Source of the DNA: UBA7374 sp049890275
GTDB taxonomy: Bacteria; Verrucomicrobiota; Verrucomicrobiia; Opitutales; Coraliomargaritaceae
Reading direction: 5' to 3'
Assembly (NCBI GenBank): GCA_049890275.1
Contig: JBMHBT010000013.1
Span: forward strand, 124,001 to 188,000
DNA: 64,000 nucleotides
Positions 9,060 through 17,292 of the stretch are shown in pieces. Within the stretch, counting starts at the first letter, position 1; the number at the start of each line of letters is the position of its first letter. The position numbers and the translations under genes were made by a program. Below the pieces are notes generated by a model. It was not told the origin of the DNA, searched no databases, and saw only the letters and a list, made by a program, of their open reading frames with translations.

Positions 9060-10607
9060 TTATGATTGTTGATTGAGAAAGGAGATGATTTCGACTACGA
9101 AGTGTTCAAGGTTGGCATGTGGTGCTTCAAAGGCGATGGGTAATTTGGAAGCTTTCATGCTTTTTGAAGTCAGTGGCCCAATGCTGCCGTATGCCGGTTG
9201 TAGGGCGTCCTCCTCTAGGGAGAGTGAGTCATTTTGTTGTTCGTTAAACGACTGCACGGTAGAAGAGCTTGTGAAAAGTACGGCGTGCGCGCCTTCCTTG
9301 CGGTAGCGGATAGCGACTTGGTTTTGGCTGAGGTCTGCTCGACTGGTCTTGTAGAGTGGCAATGTATCGACAATAGCACGGCCTTCTTCTTCGAGTTTCT
9401 GGACGAGGTTCTCTCGGTTACGGTTCCCGGTAATGATCAGCATCTTGATACTTTCCACTCCTTCCTCTTGAATCAGCTTGTCGGCCAGCGCATCTGCATT
9501 GGCTTTTTCCGGTATCAGGTCGACCTTTAGATTATGCTTCCGAATCTCACGGGCAGTCGCTTGCCCAACCGCCGCGATACGCATGGGGCCGAGGCAGCGT
9601 AGGTCATCATATGCTTTGTAGAATAAGTCGAAAAAGACCCGTACTCCGTTGGCACTGGTAAAGAGTATCCACTCATAGACTGCAATTTCTGCAAAGACTT
9701 CTGTGACGGTGTTTGGGTTGAAGTGCGGTTCGATATGAATGAACGGAATCTCTAGAACATCGGCTCCCTGAGATTCTAATAGTTTAGTGAGCTCGCCCGC
9801 TTGCTCGCGTGAACGAGTGACAACAATTCGTTTCCCAAACAGGGGGCGATCTTGAAACCAGTTGCTTGTTGGGCGCTGTTCGACGACTTGGCCAATGGTG
9901 ATGATCGCTGGGGCTCCAAGATTGGATCTTTCGAGGCGGGACACAATATTCTCAAGTGTGCCGAAGAGCGAACGTTGCCGGGCCAGTGTAGCCCATTGGA
10001 CAATGGCTACTGGAGTATCTCCCGACATTCCGCCATCCATCAGTTCTTTAACAATACGAGGAAGTTGACCGATTCCCATATAGAGGCAGAGAGTCCCTTC
10101 CGTCTTTGCATGTTTCCGAAAGTCGATACTCAATGCTTGTTTATCAGGATTCTCGTGCCCAGTCAGAAAGGTGATCGAAGAGCTGTGTTCACGATGGGTT
10201 AATGGAATTCCTGTATAGGCAGCAGCGGCAAGAGCCGCAGTCACTCCGGGAACAATTTCAAAAGGAATATCATTAGCCAGAAGCTGTTCAATTTCTTCAC
10301 CACCACGACCGAAAATAAAGGGATCTCCACCCTTTAGCCGAATTACCAGCTTACCTAATTTCGCATGTTCAACTAAGATGGCTTCGATTTCTTCCTGTGG
10401 CTTGGAATGGCGCCCGGGACTTTTTCCAACAAAAATTTTCTCCGCATCTTCCGTTGCCCAATCCAATAGTTTTGAATTGGCCAGATAATCATAAACGATC
10501 ACGTCCGCGGTTTCAATTAGTTGGCGCGCTTGGACGGTGACGAGGCCCGGATCTCCGGGGCCAGCTCCTACAAGATAGACTTTTCCAGTTTTTTCTGCGT
10601 TCGGCAT
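9060..10607 (-). CDS. cobA-hemD: Fused uroporphyrinogen-III C-methyltransferase / uroporphyrinogen-III synthase
   Basis: A bifunctional 515-aa protein. Residues about 1-245 are a SAM-dependent uroporphyrinogen-III methyltransferase (VGAGPGDPGLVT; VRLKGGDPFIFGRGGEE; VVPGVTAALAAAAYTGIPLTHR), leading to precorrin-2 for siroheme or B12. Residues about 255-515 form a HemD domain (FGKRIVVTRSREQAGEL; WILFTSANGVRVFF; LFTSSSTVQSF) that closes hydroxymethylbilane to uroporphyrinogen III. The CobA-HemD fusion is known from several phyla. It follows hemC by 3 bases, so consecutive enzymes of the pathway are translated together. Confidence 0.93.
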   Translation of the reverse strand: MPNAEKTGKVYLVGAGPGDPGLVTVQARQLIETADVIVYDYLANSKLLDWATEDAEKIFVGKSPGRHSKPQEEIEAILVEHAKLGKLVIRLKGGDPFIFGRGGEEIEQLLANDIPFEIVPGVTAALAAAAYTGIPLTHREHSSSITFLTGHENPDKQALSIDFRKHAKTEGTLCLYMGIGQLPRIVKELMDGGMSGDTPVAIVQWATLARQRSLFGTLENIVSRLERSNLGAPAIITIGQVVEQRPTSNWFQDRPLFGKRIVVTRSREQAGELTKLLESQGADVLEIPFIHIEPHFNPNTVTEVFAEIAVYEWILFTSANGVRVFFDLFYKAYDDLRCLGPMRIAAVGQATAREIRKHNLKVDLIPEKANADALADKLIQEEGVESIKMLIITGNRNRENLVQKLEEEGRAIVDTLPLYKTSRADLSQNQVAIRYRKEGAHAVLFTSSSTVQSFNEQQNDSLSLEEDALQPAYGSIGPLTSKSMKASKLPIAFEAPHANLEHFVVEIISFLNQQS

Positions 10608-10610
10608 CGC

Positions 10611-11465
10611 TTAGAGTTTTAGAGTGATTAGGATTTCGTCCAGCGCTGGCTCAATGTTTTCCTCCCTTTTCACTTCTAATGAAAAGTTTTGGTATCCGGT
10701 GTCCGGGTGAAAAATATGGAATTTTCCGGCTGCATAATAAGCTCCGACTGGAGTCTGGCAACCGCTGCCGAGTCGGCGAAGGAAAGCGCGTTCAAGAGAA
10801 ACCGCAAGTTTGGTGTCTGCGCAAAAACAGTCTTTGTAGCGATCCATATCCTGCCGACGGCATTGGATAGCAATGGCTGCTTGTCCGGGTGCCGGAACGA
10901 CTTGCTCCACGCTTAGAGGGGAGAACGCCAGGCCTTTGTAGCTTTTGATTTCCAGACGGTCGAGCCCTGCTGCTGCAAGGAGTGTAGCATCGGATTCTCC
11001 GCTAGTGATCTTCTCCAGCCGGGTAGCAACATTACCCCGTATGGTGGTAAATTCAGCCTGCGGATGGAGATGCTGGATCTGTGCGCGTCGGCGTGGGCTT
11101 CCCGTTGCAATTGTGGCCGGTTTGGGACAGCCCTGACGATAAACCAGTACATCGTAAGCGCGTGCTCGGGGAAGATACCCGACGATGACGAGATCATCTT
11201 TAAATGTAGTCGGTAGATCCTTTGCGCTGTGAACGGCTAGATCAGCGCGACCATCCAATAATGCTTCTTCGAGTTCTTTAGTAAAAAGGCCGATTCCACC
11301 CCGTTGTTCCAATGACCAGCTCAGCCGCTCATCAATTTTTGTACTGAGGGGCAGAATCTTTGATTCTGTATCGGGGCTGTAGTGTTTCAGCCAATCGCAA
11401 ACTAAATCCGTTTGCCTGCGGGCGAGCGGACTCTTACGAGTGGCAATTTTGATTTGGTTCGACAC
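10611..11465 (-). CDS. hemC: Porphobilinogen deaminase (hydroxymethylbilane synthase)
   Basis: Joins four porphobilinogens into hydroxymethylbilane. The 284-aa product starts IKIATRKSPLARRQTDLV. It carries the catalytic Asp in AVHSAKDLPT, the Arg-rich substrate loop (TGSPRRRAQI, IRGNVATRL), and the dipyrromethane cofactor cysteine in LGSGCQTPVGA. It is about 25 residues shorter than E. coli HemC, mainly in the C-terminal domain, but all key motifs are present. It is the first gene of the tetrapyrrole run and is separated from upstream ilvC by a terminator. Confidence 0.94.
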   Translation of the reverse strand: MSNQIKIATRKSPLARRQTDLVCDWLKHYSPDTESKILPLSTKIDERLSWSLEQRGGIGLFTKELEEALLDGRADLAVHSAKDLPTTFKDDLVIVGYLPRARAYDVLVYRQGCPKPATIATGSPRRRAQIQHLHPQAEFTTIRGNVATRLEKITSGESDATLLAAAGLDRLEIKSYKGLAFSPLSVEQVVPAPGQAAIAIQCRRQDMDRYKDCFCADTKLAVSLERAFLRRLGSGCQTPVGAYYAAGKFHIFHPDTGYQNFSLEVKREENIEPALDEILITLKL

Positions 11466-11473
11466 GGAACAAA

Positions 11474-11507
11474 TAAAAAAACGGTCGACGGTAGATACCG
11501 GCGACCG
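11474..11507 (-). terminator. Rho-independent terminator after ilvC
   Basis: On the minus strand an outer stem CGGTCG/CGACCG (11502-11507 with 11482-11487) encloses an inner CGGT/ACCG pair with a four-base loop. A run of seven T follows (A-run at 11474-11481 on the plus strand). It lies 30 bases after the ilvC stop and just before hemC, so it separates ilvN-ilvC from the heme operon. Confidence 0.8.
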
Positions 11508-11536
11508 CTTGGAAAATAAGTTCGATTGTATGAGGC

Positions 11537-12565
11537 TTAGTTATAAGCAGCTTGTGCGCCTTTGATGTTGCGCTTTTTGACCCAAGGCATGAGAGCGCGA
11601 AGTCGCTGGCCAGTTTTTTCAATCGGATGCTTTTCGCCTTCGGCGATGAAGTTTTTATATTTCGGGCATCCGTCTTTGTACTCCTTGACCCAGTTTTTAG
11701 TGAACTTGCCGCTTTGAATGTCTTTGAGAATGGCCTGCATTGCTTTGCGGGAGGAGGCGTTAATGACACGTGGACCACTCACGTAGTCACCCCACTCGGC
11801 TGTTTCCGAAATCGAGAAACGCATACCGGAAATCCCGGACTCAACCATTAAGTCGACGATGAGTTTCAATTCGTGCAAGCATTCGAAGTAGGCCATCTCC
11901 GGTTGATAGCCAGCTTCAACGAGTGTTTCGAACCCAGCTTGTACAAGGGCCGATGCACCACCGCAAAGAACCGCTTGTTCACCGAATAGATCGGTTTCAC
12001 ACTCTTCTTTAAAGGTAGTTTGCAGGACTCCGGCACGTGTTCCGCCTACGCCTTTCGCCCAAGCCAGAGCGATGTCTTTTGCTTTGCGAGAGGATCCTTT
12101 ATTTACAGCGATGAGGGCAGGAACTCCTTTGCCTTCAACGTATTGACTGCGAACCACATGTCCCGGTCCTTTGGGGGCGATCATAATCACATCGACTCCC
12201 TTTGGCGCTTCAATCAGGCCATAGTGGATGGACAATCCATGAGTAAAGGCGATGGTCTTACCTTTTGTAAGATTGGGAAGAATGTCGTTTTCGTAGACCT
12301 CAGGCTGCTTCATGTCTGGCACGGCAATCATGATAACATCGGCACGGCGCACAGCTTCGGCTGTTTCGTAGACCTCAAAACCTTGTGACTTAGCTACTTT
12401 GACAGACTTGCTCTTTTTGTAGAGGCCAATGATTACATTGAGACCGCTGTCCTTAAGGTTTTGTGCGTGGGCATGTCCCTGCGATCCATATCCAATGATG
12501 GCGAGGGTTTTGTTCTTGATGACGCGTAAGTTGGCGTCTTTGTCGGTATACACTTTAGCAGGCAT
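11537..12565 (-). CDS. ilvC: Ketol-acid reductoisomerase
   Basis: Converts acetolactate or acetohydroxybutyrate to the dihydroxy acids of valine and isoleucine synthesis, using NADPH and Mg2+. The 342-aa product is the short class I form: an N-terminal Rossmann fold (IIGYGSQGHAHAQNLKDSG), then the knotted alpha-helical domain with conserved acidic metal ligands (ECETDLFGEQ, ECLHELKLIVDL). The start ATG lies 49 bases after the ilvN stop without a visible Shine-Dalgarno. It is followed by a strong terminator. Confidence 0.96.
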   Translation of the reverse strand: MPAKVYTDKDANLRVIKNKTLAIIGYGSQGHAHAQNLKDSGLNVIIGLYKKSKSVKVAKSQGFEVYETAEAVRRADVIMIAVPDMKQPEVYENDILPNLTKGKTIAFTHGLSIHYGLIEAPKGVDVIMIAPKGPGHVVRSQYVEGKGVPALIAVNKGSSRKAKDIALAWAKGVGGTRAGVLQTTFKEECETDLFGEQAVLCGGASALVQAGFETLVEAGYQPEMAYFECLHELKLIVDLMVESGISGMRFSISETAEWGDYVSGPRVINASSRKAMQAILKDIQSGKFTKNWVKEYKDGCPKYKNFIAEGEKHPIEKTGQRLRALMPWVKKRNIKGAQAAYN

Positions 12566-12614
12566 AATTCTGTAGTGGTGTTTTTTCGGTTCTTAATAGA
12601 GAGACAGATTGGAC

Positions 12615-13088
12615 TCAACCTCGCTTGAGAGCGACATTTCCGGTACGAGCCATTTCAATAATGCCGTAAGGTTCAACAAGACTGAGAAAAGCTCTGACTT
12701 TACTGGCGTTGCCAGTCATCTCGATGTTGAGTGATTCCTGTGAAACATCAATAATTTTAGCGCGGAAAATATCACAGACTTGCATGATTTCTGAGCGTTG
12801 CGCAGGAGGAGCGGCTACTTTGAGCATAATCAACTCGCGCTCGGTTGCCTGGCCGCTGGAAAATTCTGTGACTTCAATTACGTTAACGAGTTTATAGACT
12901 TGCTTGATCGCTTGATCAAGGGCATCGGAGTCGCAAAGTATCGTTGCAGTAATGCGAGAAAAGCGCGCATCCGGCATCGGGCCAACGTTGAGCGTTTCAA
13001 TATTGAAGCCGCGCCCACTGAACATACCTGCGATCCGAGCGAGGACACCGAACTTGTTTTCAACGAGTATGGAAATGATATGGCGCAT
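12615..13088 (-). CDS. ilvN: Acetolactate synthase small (regulatory) subunit
   Basis: Regulatory subunit that activates acetolactate synthase and confers valine feedback. The 157-aa product starts MRHIISILVENKFGVLARI, an N-terminal ACT domain (about 1-75) with GMFSGRGFNIETLNVGP, followed by the C-terminal ALS_ss domain (VAPPAQRSEIMQVCDIFRA). An upstream in-frame ATG would add 24 residues and read towards the tRNA, so it was rejected. The large-subunit gene ilvB, normally directly upstream, is not here; a tRNA-Val gene takes its place 44 bases upstream. Confidence 0.93.
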   Translation of the reverse strand: MRHIISILVENKFGVLARIAGMFSGRGFNIETLNVGPMPDARFSRITATILCDSDALDQAIKQVYKLVNVIEVTEFSSGQATERELIMLKVAAPPAQRSEIMQVCDIFRAKIIDVSQESLNIEMTGNASKVRAFLSLVEPYGIIEMARTGNVALKRG

Positions 13089-13131
13089 ATTCAGAAGGCG
13101 CTTTAGCGTAACTGAGCTCTGTAACAGTGAG

Positions 13132-13209
<78 letters not shown>

Positions 13210-13342
13210 TTGCATAAAGAAAGGATGTAAAATGGGGGGTTCGCGATTTGGATCAAGCCTAATATCAAGCGAATACCTTTTTTCGTGATTCTTGGCCAAA
13301 TCGACTGTCCTGTAAGGAAGTATTGACGTCGGGTTTACTATA

Positions 13343-14236
13343 ATGAATTTTACTATCTACTTTATAGTGGATGATAAACCTCACTTATTGATAGACTTGA
13401 GAGCGATGCTGAGTCGTTTCGGAAGGCTTACTTGGTTTATGCGTCCGCTTGTGTCGCTTTTGGAGCGCTGCTCAGGCATACATTCACTCAACCAAATCTA
13501 CCATAAAGTGCGCTTGAGTTTAGTTGATTCAGAACATGACCCAGCTTTTTTCATCAAAACACTCCAAGTGATGGGAGTCAGTATAGAGATCGATCGGCCG
13601 CTATTCGAGCATCTTCTACAAAGAGGTCCACTCATTGTTGTCGCCAATCATCCCTTTGGCGGTTTGGACGGGGTGGTTATGGGGGCTCTGCTTTCTGGGG
13701 TACGTTCTGATTCGAAACTGATGGGGAATTACTTTTTGTCTCGGATTGATGGTATTCGTGGAAGCCTAATCAAGGTGGATCCGTTTGAGCGGAGAAGTTC
13801 TGCAAGAGCCAATCTTACCGGAATGAGGGAGGCGCAAGATTGGCTTCAGGCGGGTGGGTGTCTAGGTGTCTTCCCTGCCGGTGAAGTCTCTGCTTTCAAT
13901 AGTCGTAGCCTTTCCGTGGTGGATCGTCCTTGGTCTCCGCATATTGTGTCACTGGCTTTGCGATCAGGCGCTAGCGTTCTGCCGATTTATTTTGAGGGGC
14001 GAAACAGTTGGGTTTTTCTATTAGCCGGTATCGTGCACGCACGCTTTCGTACGCTGCTCTTAGCACGAGAATTTTGTAAGAAGTGCAACACCACAGTACT
14101 TGTTCGTATGGGTCGACCAGTTTCTCCGGAAACGATGAAGTTAATGGGTAATAAAAGGGTCATAACTGATTATCTGCGTTTACAAACCTACCTACTGAAA
14201 AAAAATCTAGGAATACAAAAACCTTATACAGTTTGA
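13343..14236 (+). CDS. PlsC-like O-acyltransferase (OlsA/GlsA-type, putative)
   Basis: Membrane-associated acyltransferase of the PlsC superfamily, 297 aa. The catalytic block is VVANHPFGGLDGVVMGALL (about residues 96-114), in the variant form of the HX4D motif that I associate with hemolysin-like and lyso-aminolipid acyltransferases. FPAGEVSAF is the second conserved block. The stop overlaps the start of the next gene (TTGA), and that gene is a GNAT N-acyltransferase of the OlsB-like family. An N-acyltransferase next to an O-acyltransferase is the arrangement known for ornithine lipids (olsB/olsA) and glycine lipids (glsB/glsA). The head group cannot be deduced. The region looks AT-rich. Confidence 0.75.
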   Translation: MNFTIYFIVDDKPHLLIDLRAMLSRFGRLTWFMRPLVSLLERCSGIHSLNQIYHKVRLSLVDSEHDPAFFIKTLQVMGVSIEIDRPLFEHLLQRGPLIVVANHPFGGLDGVVMGALLSGVRSDSKLMGNYFLSRIDGIRGSLIKVDPFERRSSARANLTGMREAQDWLQAGGCLGVFPAGEVSAFNSRSLSVVDRPWSPHIVSLALRSGASVLPIYFEGRNSWVFLLAGIVHARFRTLLLAREFCKKCNTTVLVRMGRPVSPETMKLMGNKRVITDYLRLQTYLLKKNLGIQKPYTV

Positions 14237-15195
14237 AGCTGCCACTTCATCCGGTTGCCTCTGCTCAATTGAGGGATTGTTTGCGGAAGGAAATCGATCG
14301 GCTTCCCAAGTCATCTTGTTTGGTCACCCATAACGAATTTCAGGTATACTGTGCACATGCATCAAAGATTCCGTTTTGTTTAAAAGAAATCGGACGATTG
14401 AGAGAGGAGACATTTCGTTCGGTAGGTGAGGGGACTGGAGAGACAGATGATCTCGATTCATTCGACTCCTATTACCAGCATTTATTCGTTTGGGATCATC
14501 GTCTTGAAAATATAGTCGGTGCTTATCGACTTGGTAGGGTCGATAAGATAGTAAAGGAGCGAGGAAAAAATGGATTATATACGGCTACATTATTTAAATT
14601 CCGTCGCGAATTCTTAGATCAAATCGGGCCTGCTCTCGAATTGCGGCGATCCTTTATTTCTCTAAATTACCAAAAAAAGTATTCTTCTCTAGCACTCCTT
14701 TGGCGTGGTATCGGGGAATTTGTAGTTAGAAATCCACGTTATAAGACACTCTTCGGTCCAGTTAGTATAACGAATGCCTATAATCGATTATCAAAAGATT
14801 TAATGGTGCATTATCTGCGAGAGCATAATTTTGATGAAGAGCTTTCTTATCTTGTGCAGGCTCGAACGCCTCCTAAGGCGAAGAATATCGTACGTGGTAT
14901 TTCTATTAAAAATATTGGTCAATCGCTCGATTCTCTGGGGGCTGTTTCAGCTATTATCTCTGGTATTGAGGCTGATAAAAAAGGGATTCCAGTTCTTTTA
15001 CGTCACTACTTAAAACTCAACGGTAGTTTGCTCAGTTTTAATTTCGATCGGGCTTTTGGCAACGTAATCGATGGACTTATCTTAGTGGATCTTTTAAAAT
15101 CGGATCCGAAAATACTAGAAAGGTATATGGGTAAGGCTGGTTATCATACATTTTTACAATATTCTAGTTCAGGGATGCCTCATATTGGATGTTAG
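14233..15195 (+). CDS. GNAT-type N-acyltransferase (OlsB/autoinducer-synthase-like, putative)
   Basis: A 320-aa protein with an Acetyltransf_5-like core: LREETFRSVGEGTGETDDLDSFDSYYQHLFVWD, then IVGAYRLG, ELRRSFISLNYQ and LFGPVSITNAY. This pattern fits OlsB-like enzymes that use acyl-ACP to acylate an amino group. The start is TTG 14233, which overlaps the TGA of the upstream acyltransferase and implies coupled translation; no good ATG is near. A bidirectional terminator follows after 32 bases. Together with its neighbour it probably makes a diacylated aminolipid of the outer or inner membrane. Confidence 0.72.
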   Translation: MKLPLHPVASAQLRDCLRKEIDRLPKSSCLVTHNEFQVYCAHASKIPFCLKEIGRLREETFRSVGEGTGETDDLDSFDSYYQHLFVWDHRLENIVGAYRLGRVDKIVKERGKNGLYTATLFKFRREFLDQIGPALELRRSFISLNYQKKYSSLALLWRGIGEFVVRNPRYKTLFGPVSITNAYNRLSKDLMVHYLREHNFDEELSYLVQARTPPKAKNIVRGISIKNIGQSLDSLGAVSAIISGIEADKKGIPVLLRHYLKLNGSLLSFNFDRAFGNVIDGLILVDLLKSDPKILERYMGKAGYHTFLQYSSSGMPHIGC

Positions 15196-15226
15196 TTTAG
15201 AGTCTAACAGATTGCTTTCAATCGGA

Positions 15227-15260
15227 ACAAAAAAAGCCCGTCATTCGACGGGCTTTTTGT
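15227..15260. terminator. Bidirectional rho-independent terminator
   Basis: A perfect 7-bp stem GCCCGTC (15236-15242) / GACGGGC (15247-15253) with loop ATTC. It is preceded by seven A and followed by five T, so it can act on both strands. It lies between the convergent aminolipid pair (+) and the small basic protein gene (-). Confidence 0.9.
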
Positions 15261-15280
15261 TATCTTATTTTTAAAAGTGA

Positions 15281-15691
15281 TTATTTACGTTTCTTAGTTA
15301 ACCCTGCTGCTGCTTTGATATTCATAACAGTAGCTGTGGAAACTCCATACTTCGCAGCGAGTGCTGGGGTTTTTTCACCTTTCTTGATATCGCTGATAAG
15401 TGTCTTGCGCTTTGCTTCAGAGAGGACGACACGCTTGCGCACCGCTTTTTTACCGGATGCCTTTTTACTTGCGGAACGTTTTCCGGAAGTTTTACGCATG
15501 ATTAATTCCTCTGCAGTGATTTGAATGCCCTTAGCAGATAATTGCTTCGCGAGTTTCTGCGCTTCTTGGTAGACGCTTGCCTCAGATTCAATAACAGCCT
15601 TAGCCGCTGCTAATGCTTTTGCTTCAAGTTTACTAGTTGCATGAACTCCTGCTGGGAGTTTTATGTTTAGTTTTATTGTTCGTTTAGCCAT
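15281..15691 (-). CDS. Small lysine-rich putative DNA-binding protein with C-terminal HTH
   Basis: A 136-aa very basic protein that I do not recognise by name. Residues 1-65 are probably helical and Ala/Lys-rich. Residues 66-90 form a K/R/S-rich linker (KTSGKRSASKKASGKKAVRKR) reminiscent of histone H1 or H-NS-like tails. Residues 91-136 (LSEAKRKTLISDIKKGEKTPALAAKYGVSTATVMNIKAAAGL) look like a resolvase- or transposase-type helix-turn-helix. A nucleoid-associated or regulatory role is inferred only. An 11-bp inverted repeat (15196-15206 and 15698-15708) brackets the gene, the right arm lying 7 bases before the start codon. Confidence 0.65.
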   Translation of the reverse strand: MAKRTIKLNIKLPAGVHATSKLEAKALAAAKAVIESEASVYQEAQKLAKQLSAKGIQITAEELIMRKTSGKRSASKKASGKKAVRKRVVLSEAKRKTLISDIKKGEKTPALAAKYGVSTATVMNIKAAAGLTKKRK

Positions 15692-15769
15692 GATTAATAG
15701 ACTCTAAAAAAAATATTTATCTTTCTTGGGTCAATGACTAATTAGAGTTAGCCGTTATTATTACTTTAG

Positions 15770-16561
15770 ATGAAATTATTTTTAGCTCAGTTCGCAGTAG
15801 AAAATGGAAATATAGATTCGAATCTTAAGAGTATATATCATTTTTTAGACCAAGCGAGTCATGCCGGAGCAGATCTCCTCGTTCTTCCTGAAATGTGTAC
15901 AACGGGTATGGACTGGGTAAGAAATAGAGAACTGGCAGATCGTTCAGAAGCAGATTTGAAGTCGTTGATAGAGTACGCAGCAAAAAGGAAAATTGCATTT
16001 TGTGGATCTTTTCTCGAACGGGTAGATAAGCAACATAATGCGAATTGCCTGTATTATATAGATACACGCGGGGTTCGAGTGACTCAGTATAGAAAAACCC
16101 ATTTATTTTCCCTATTTAATGAGAATGATCACATCTTGAGAGGAGAGGATATAGTCACTGCAGATACCGGATTGGGTACATTTGGGTTTTCGATTTGCTA
16201 TGATTTGCGTTTTCCAGAGTTATTCCGGCAGTGCATGTTAGAAGGGGCTGTCGTGCAGATATTGGTGGCCGCTTTTCCACACCCTCGATTATCCCATTGG
16301 CAAAATTTACTGCGCGCTCGTGCGATAGAGAATCAGGTTTACATCGTAGCAGTCAACCAGTGCGGTCAGGAAAGACATGGTAATACAGCTGGAGAGGTCT
16401 CTTATTTTGGACATTCCATGGTGGTTGACCCTTGGGGCGAAGTTGTTTTTGAGGCGGGAGAGGAGCCGGGCCTTTTTGAGGTCGAACTAGATCTTGAGCT
16501 GGTTTCTCGGGTAAGAGAAACAATGCCGGCTTTAAAGGATCGTCGTACTGATTTGTATTAA
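15770..16561 (+). CDS. Carbon-nitrogen hydrolase (nitrilase family, omega-amidase-like)
   Basis: A 263-aa cytoplasmic amidase with the full Glu-Lys-Cys triad: Glu in LPEMCTTGMD (about residue 43), Lys in RKTHLFS (about 110), Cys in SICYDLRFPELFR (about 145). The length and FNENDHILRGE resemble YafV/Nit2 omega-amidases, which deaminate alpha-ketoglutaramate or ketosuccinamate. That substrate is family inference. The start ATG 15770 lacks a Shine-Dalgarno. Its last four bases overlap the end of convergent rpe. Confidence 0.85.
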   Translation: MKLFLAQFAVENGNIDSNLKSIYHFLDQASHAGADLLVLPEMCTTGMDWVRNRELADRSEADLKSLIEYAAKRKIAFCGSFLERVDKQHNANCLYYIDTRGVRVTQYRKTHLFSLFNENDHILRGEDIVTADTGLGTFGFSICYDLRFPELFRQCMLEGAVVQILVAAFPHPRLSHWQNLLRARAIENQVYIVAVNQCGQERHGNTAGEVSYFGHSMVVDPWGEVVFEAGEEPGLFEVELDLELVSRVRETMPALKDRRTDLY

Positions 16562-17217
16562 GCCGTGATTTCTTGAACGAAGGCTTGCTTGTCAGGACTT
16601 TTGAAAAAAGCGGTACCGGCCACTAAGGTATCAATACCTCTTTGTGTGCAGTCGGGAGCGGTTGTTAAATCGATGCCGCCATCCACTTGTAATCGATAGT
16701 TCATGCCACTTTCTTCACGCCAGTGTGAGAAGGTCTCTAGCTTTGGGAGTACATCATCGCGGAAGGCTTGTCCCCCAAAGCCGGGTTGTACGGTCATCAG
16801 GAGTACGATATCACAAAGAGTAAGATACTCTTTTGCTGAATCTGCCGGCGTGTCCGGATTGAGGACGACTCCGCAGGATACGCCTTTTTCTTTAATGCGT
16901 AACAAGGTTTCTTTGATTGGGTAGTCTGGTTCTACGTGAATCGTAATCTGGTCGGCACCGGCTTGGATGAAAGCGTCGATGTACTCATGCGGATTGTCCA
17001 GCATGAGATGCACGTCGAAAAACAGTTTGCTGGAAGTCCGCAAGGCTTGAACGGTCTGTGGGCCAAAACTGAGGTTGGGCACAAAATGACCGTCCATAAT
17101 ATCGAGGTGTACCCATTCCAGTCCTGCTTGCTCAATGGTGCCCAAGCTTTTCTTTAAATCAGCGTGGTCTCCGGCTAGGATGGAGGGAGCTAGCAGGATC
17201 TTATTTGGACTCTTCAT
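16558..17217 (-). CDS. rpe: Ribulose-phosphate 3-epimerase
   Basis: Interconverts ribulose-5-phosphate and xylulose-5-phosphate in the pentose phosphate pathway. The 219-aa TIM barrel has all hallmark motifs: LAPSILAGDHADL, HLDIMDGHFVPNLSFG (metal and catalytic Asp), FDVHLM, MTVQPGFGGQ and QVDGGI. It lies 75 bases after the HAD phosphatase gene on the same strand and ends inside the last codons of the convergent amidase gene. Confidence 0.96.
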   Translation of the reverse strand: MKSPNKILLAPSILAGDHADLKKSLGTIEQAGLEWVHLDIMDGHFVPNLSFGPQTVQALRTSSKLFFDVHLMLDNPHEYIDAFIQAGADQITIHVEPDYPIKETLLRIKEKGVSCGVVLNPDTPADSAKEYLTLCDIVLLMTVQPGFGGQAFRDDVLPKLETFSHWREESGMNYRLQVDGGIDLTTAPDCTQRGIDTLVAGTAFFKSPDKQAFVQEITA

Positions 17218-17292
17218 CTAACAAGCTTGGCAGGGAATCAGCGTTTCTGGCAAGTCTTGGCTATGGTATTTTCAGGAGAGGGGTGGTTGGTA

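Noticed and set aside
13228..13256. Promoter of tRNA-Val (TTGATC, 17 bases, ATTTTA)
   Set aside because: The -10 box matches the consensus at too few positions to be called.
13210..15760. Genomic island integrated at tRNA-Val
   Set aside because: The AT-rich part lies at the 5' side of the tRNA, no duplicated tRNA 3' end is seen and no integrase adjoins it; the Xer gene at 25168 is of the cellular type.
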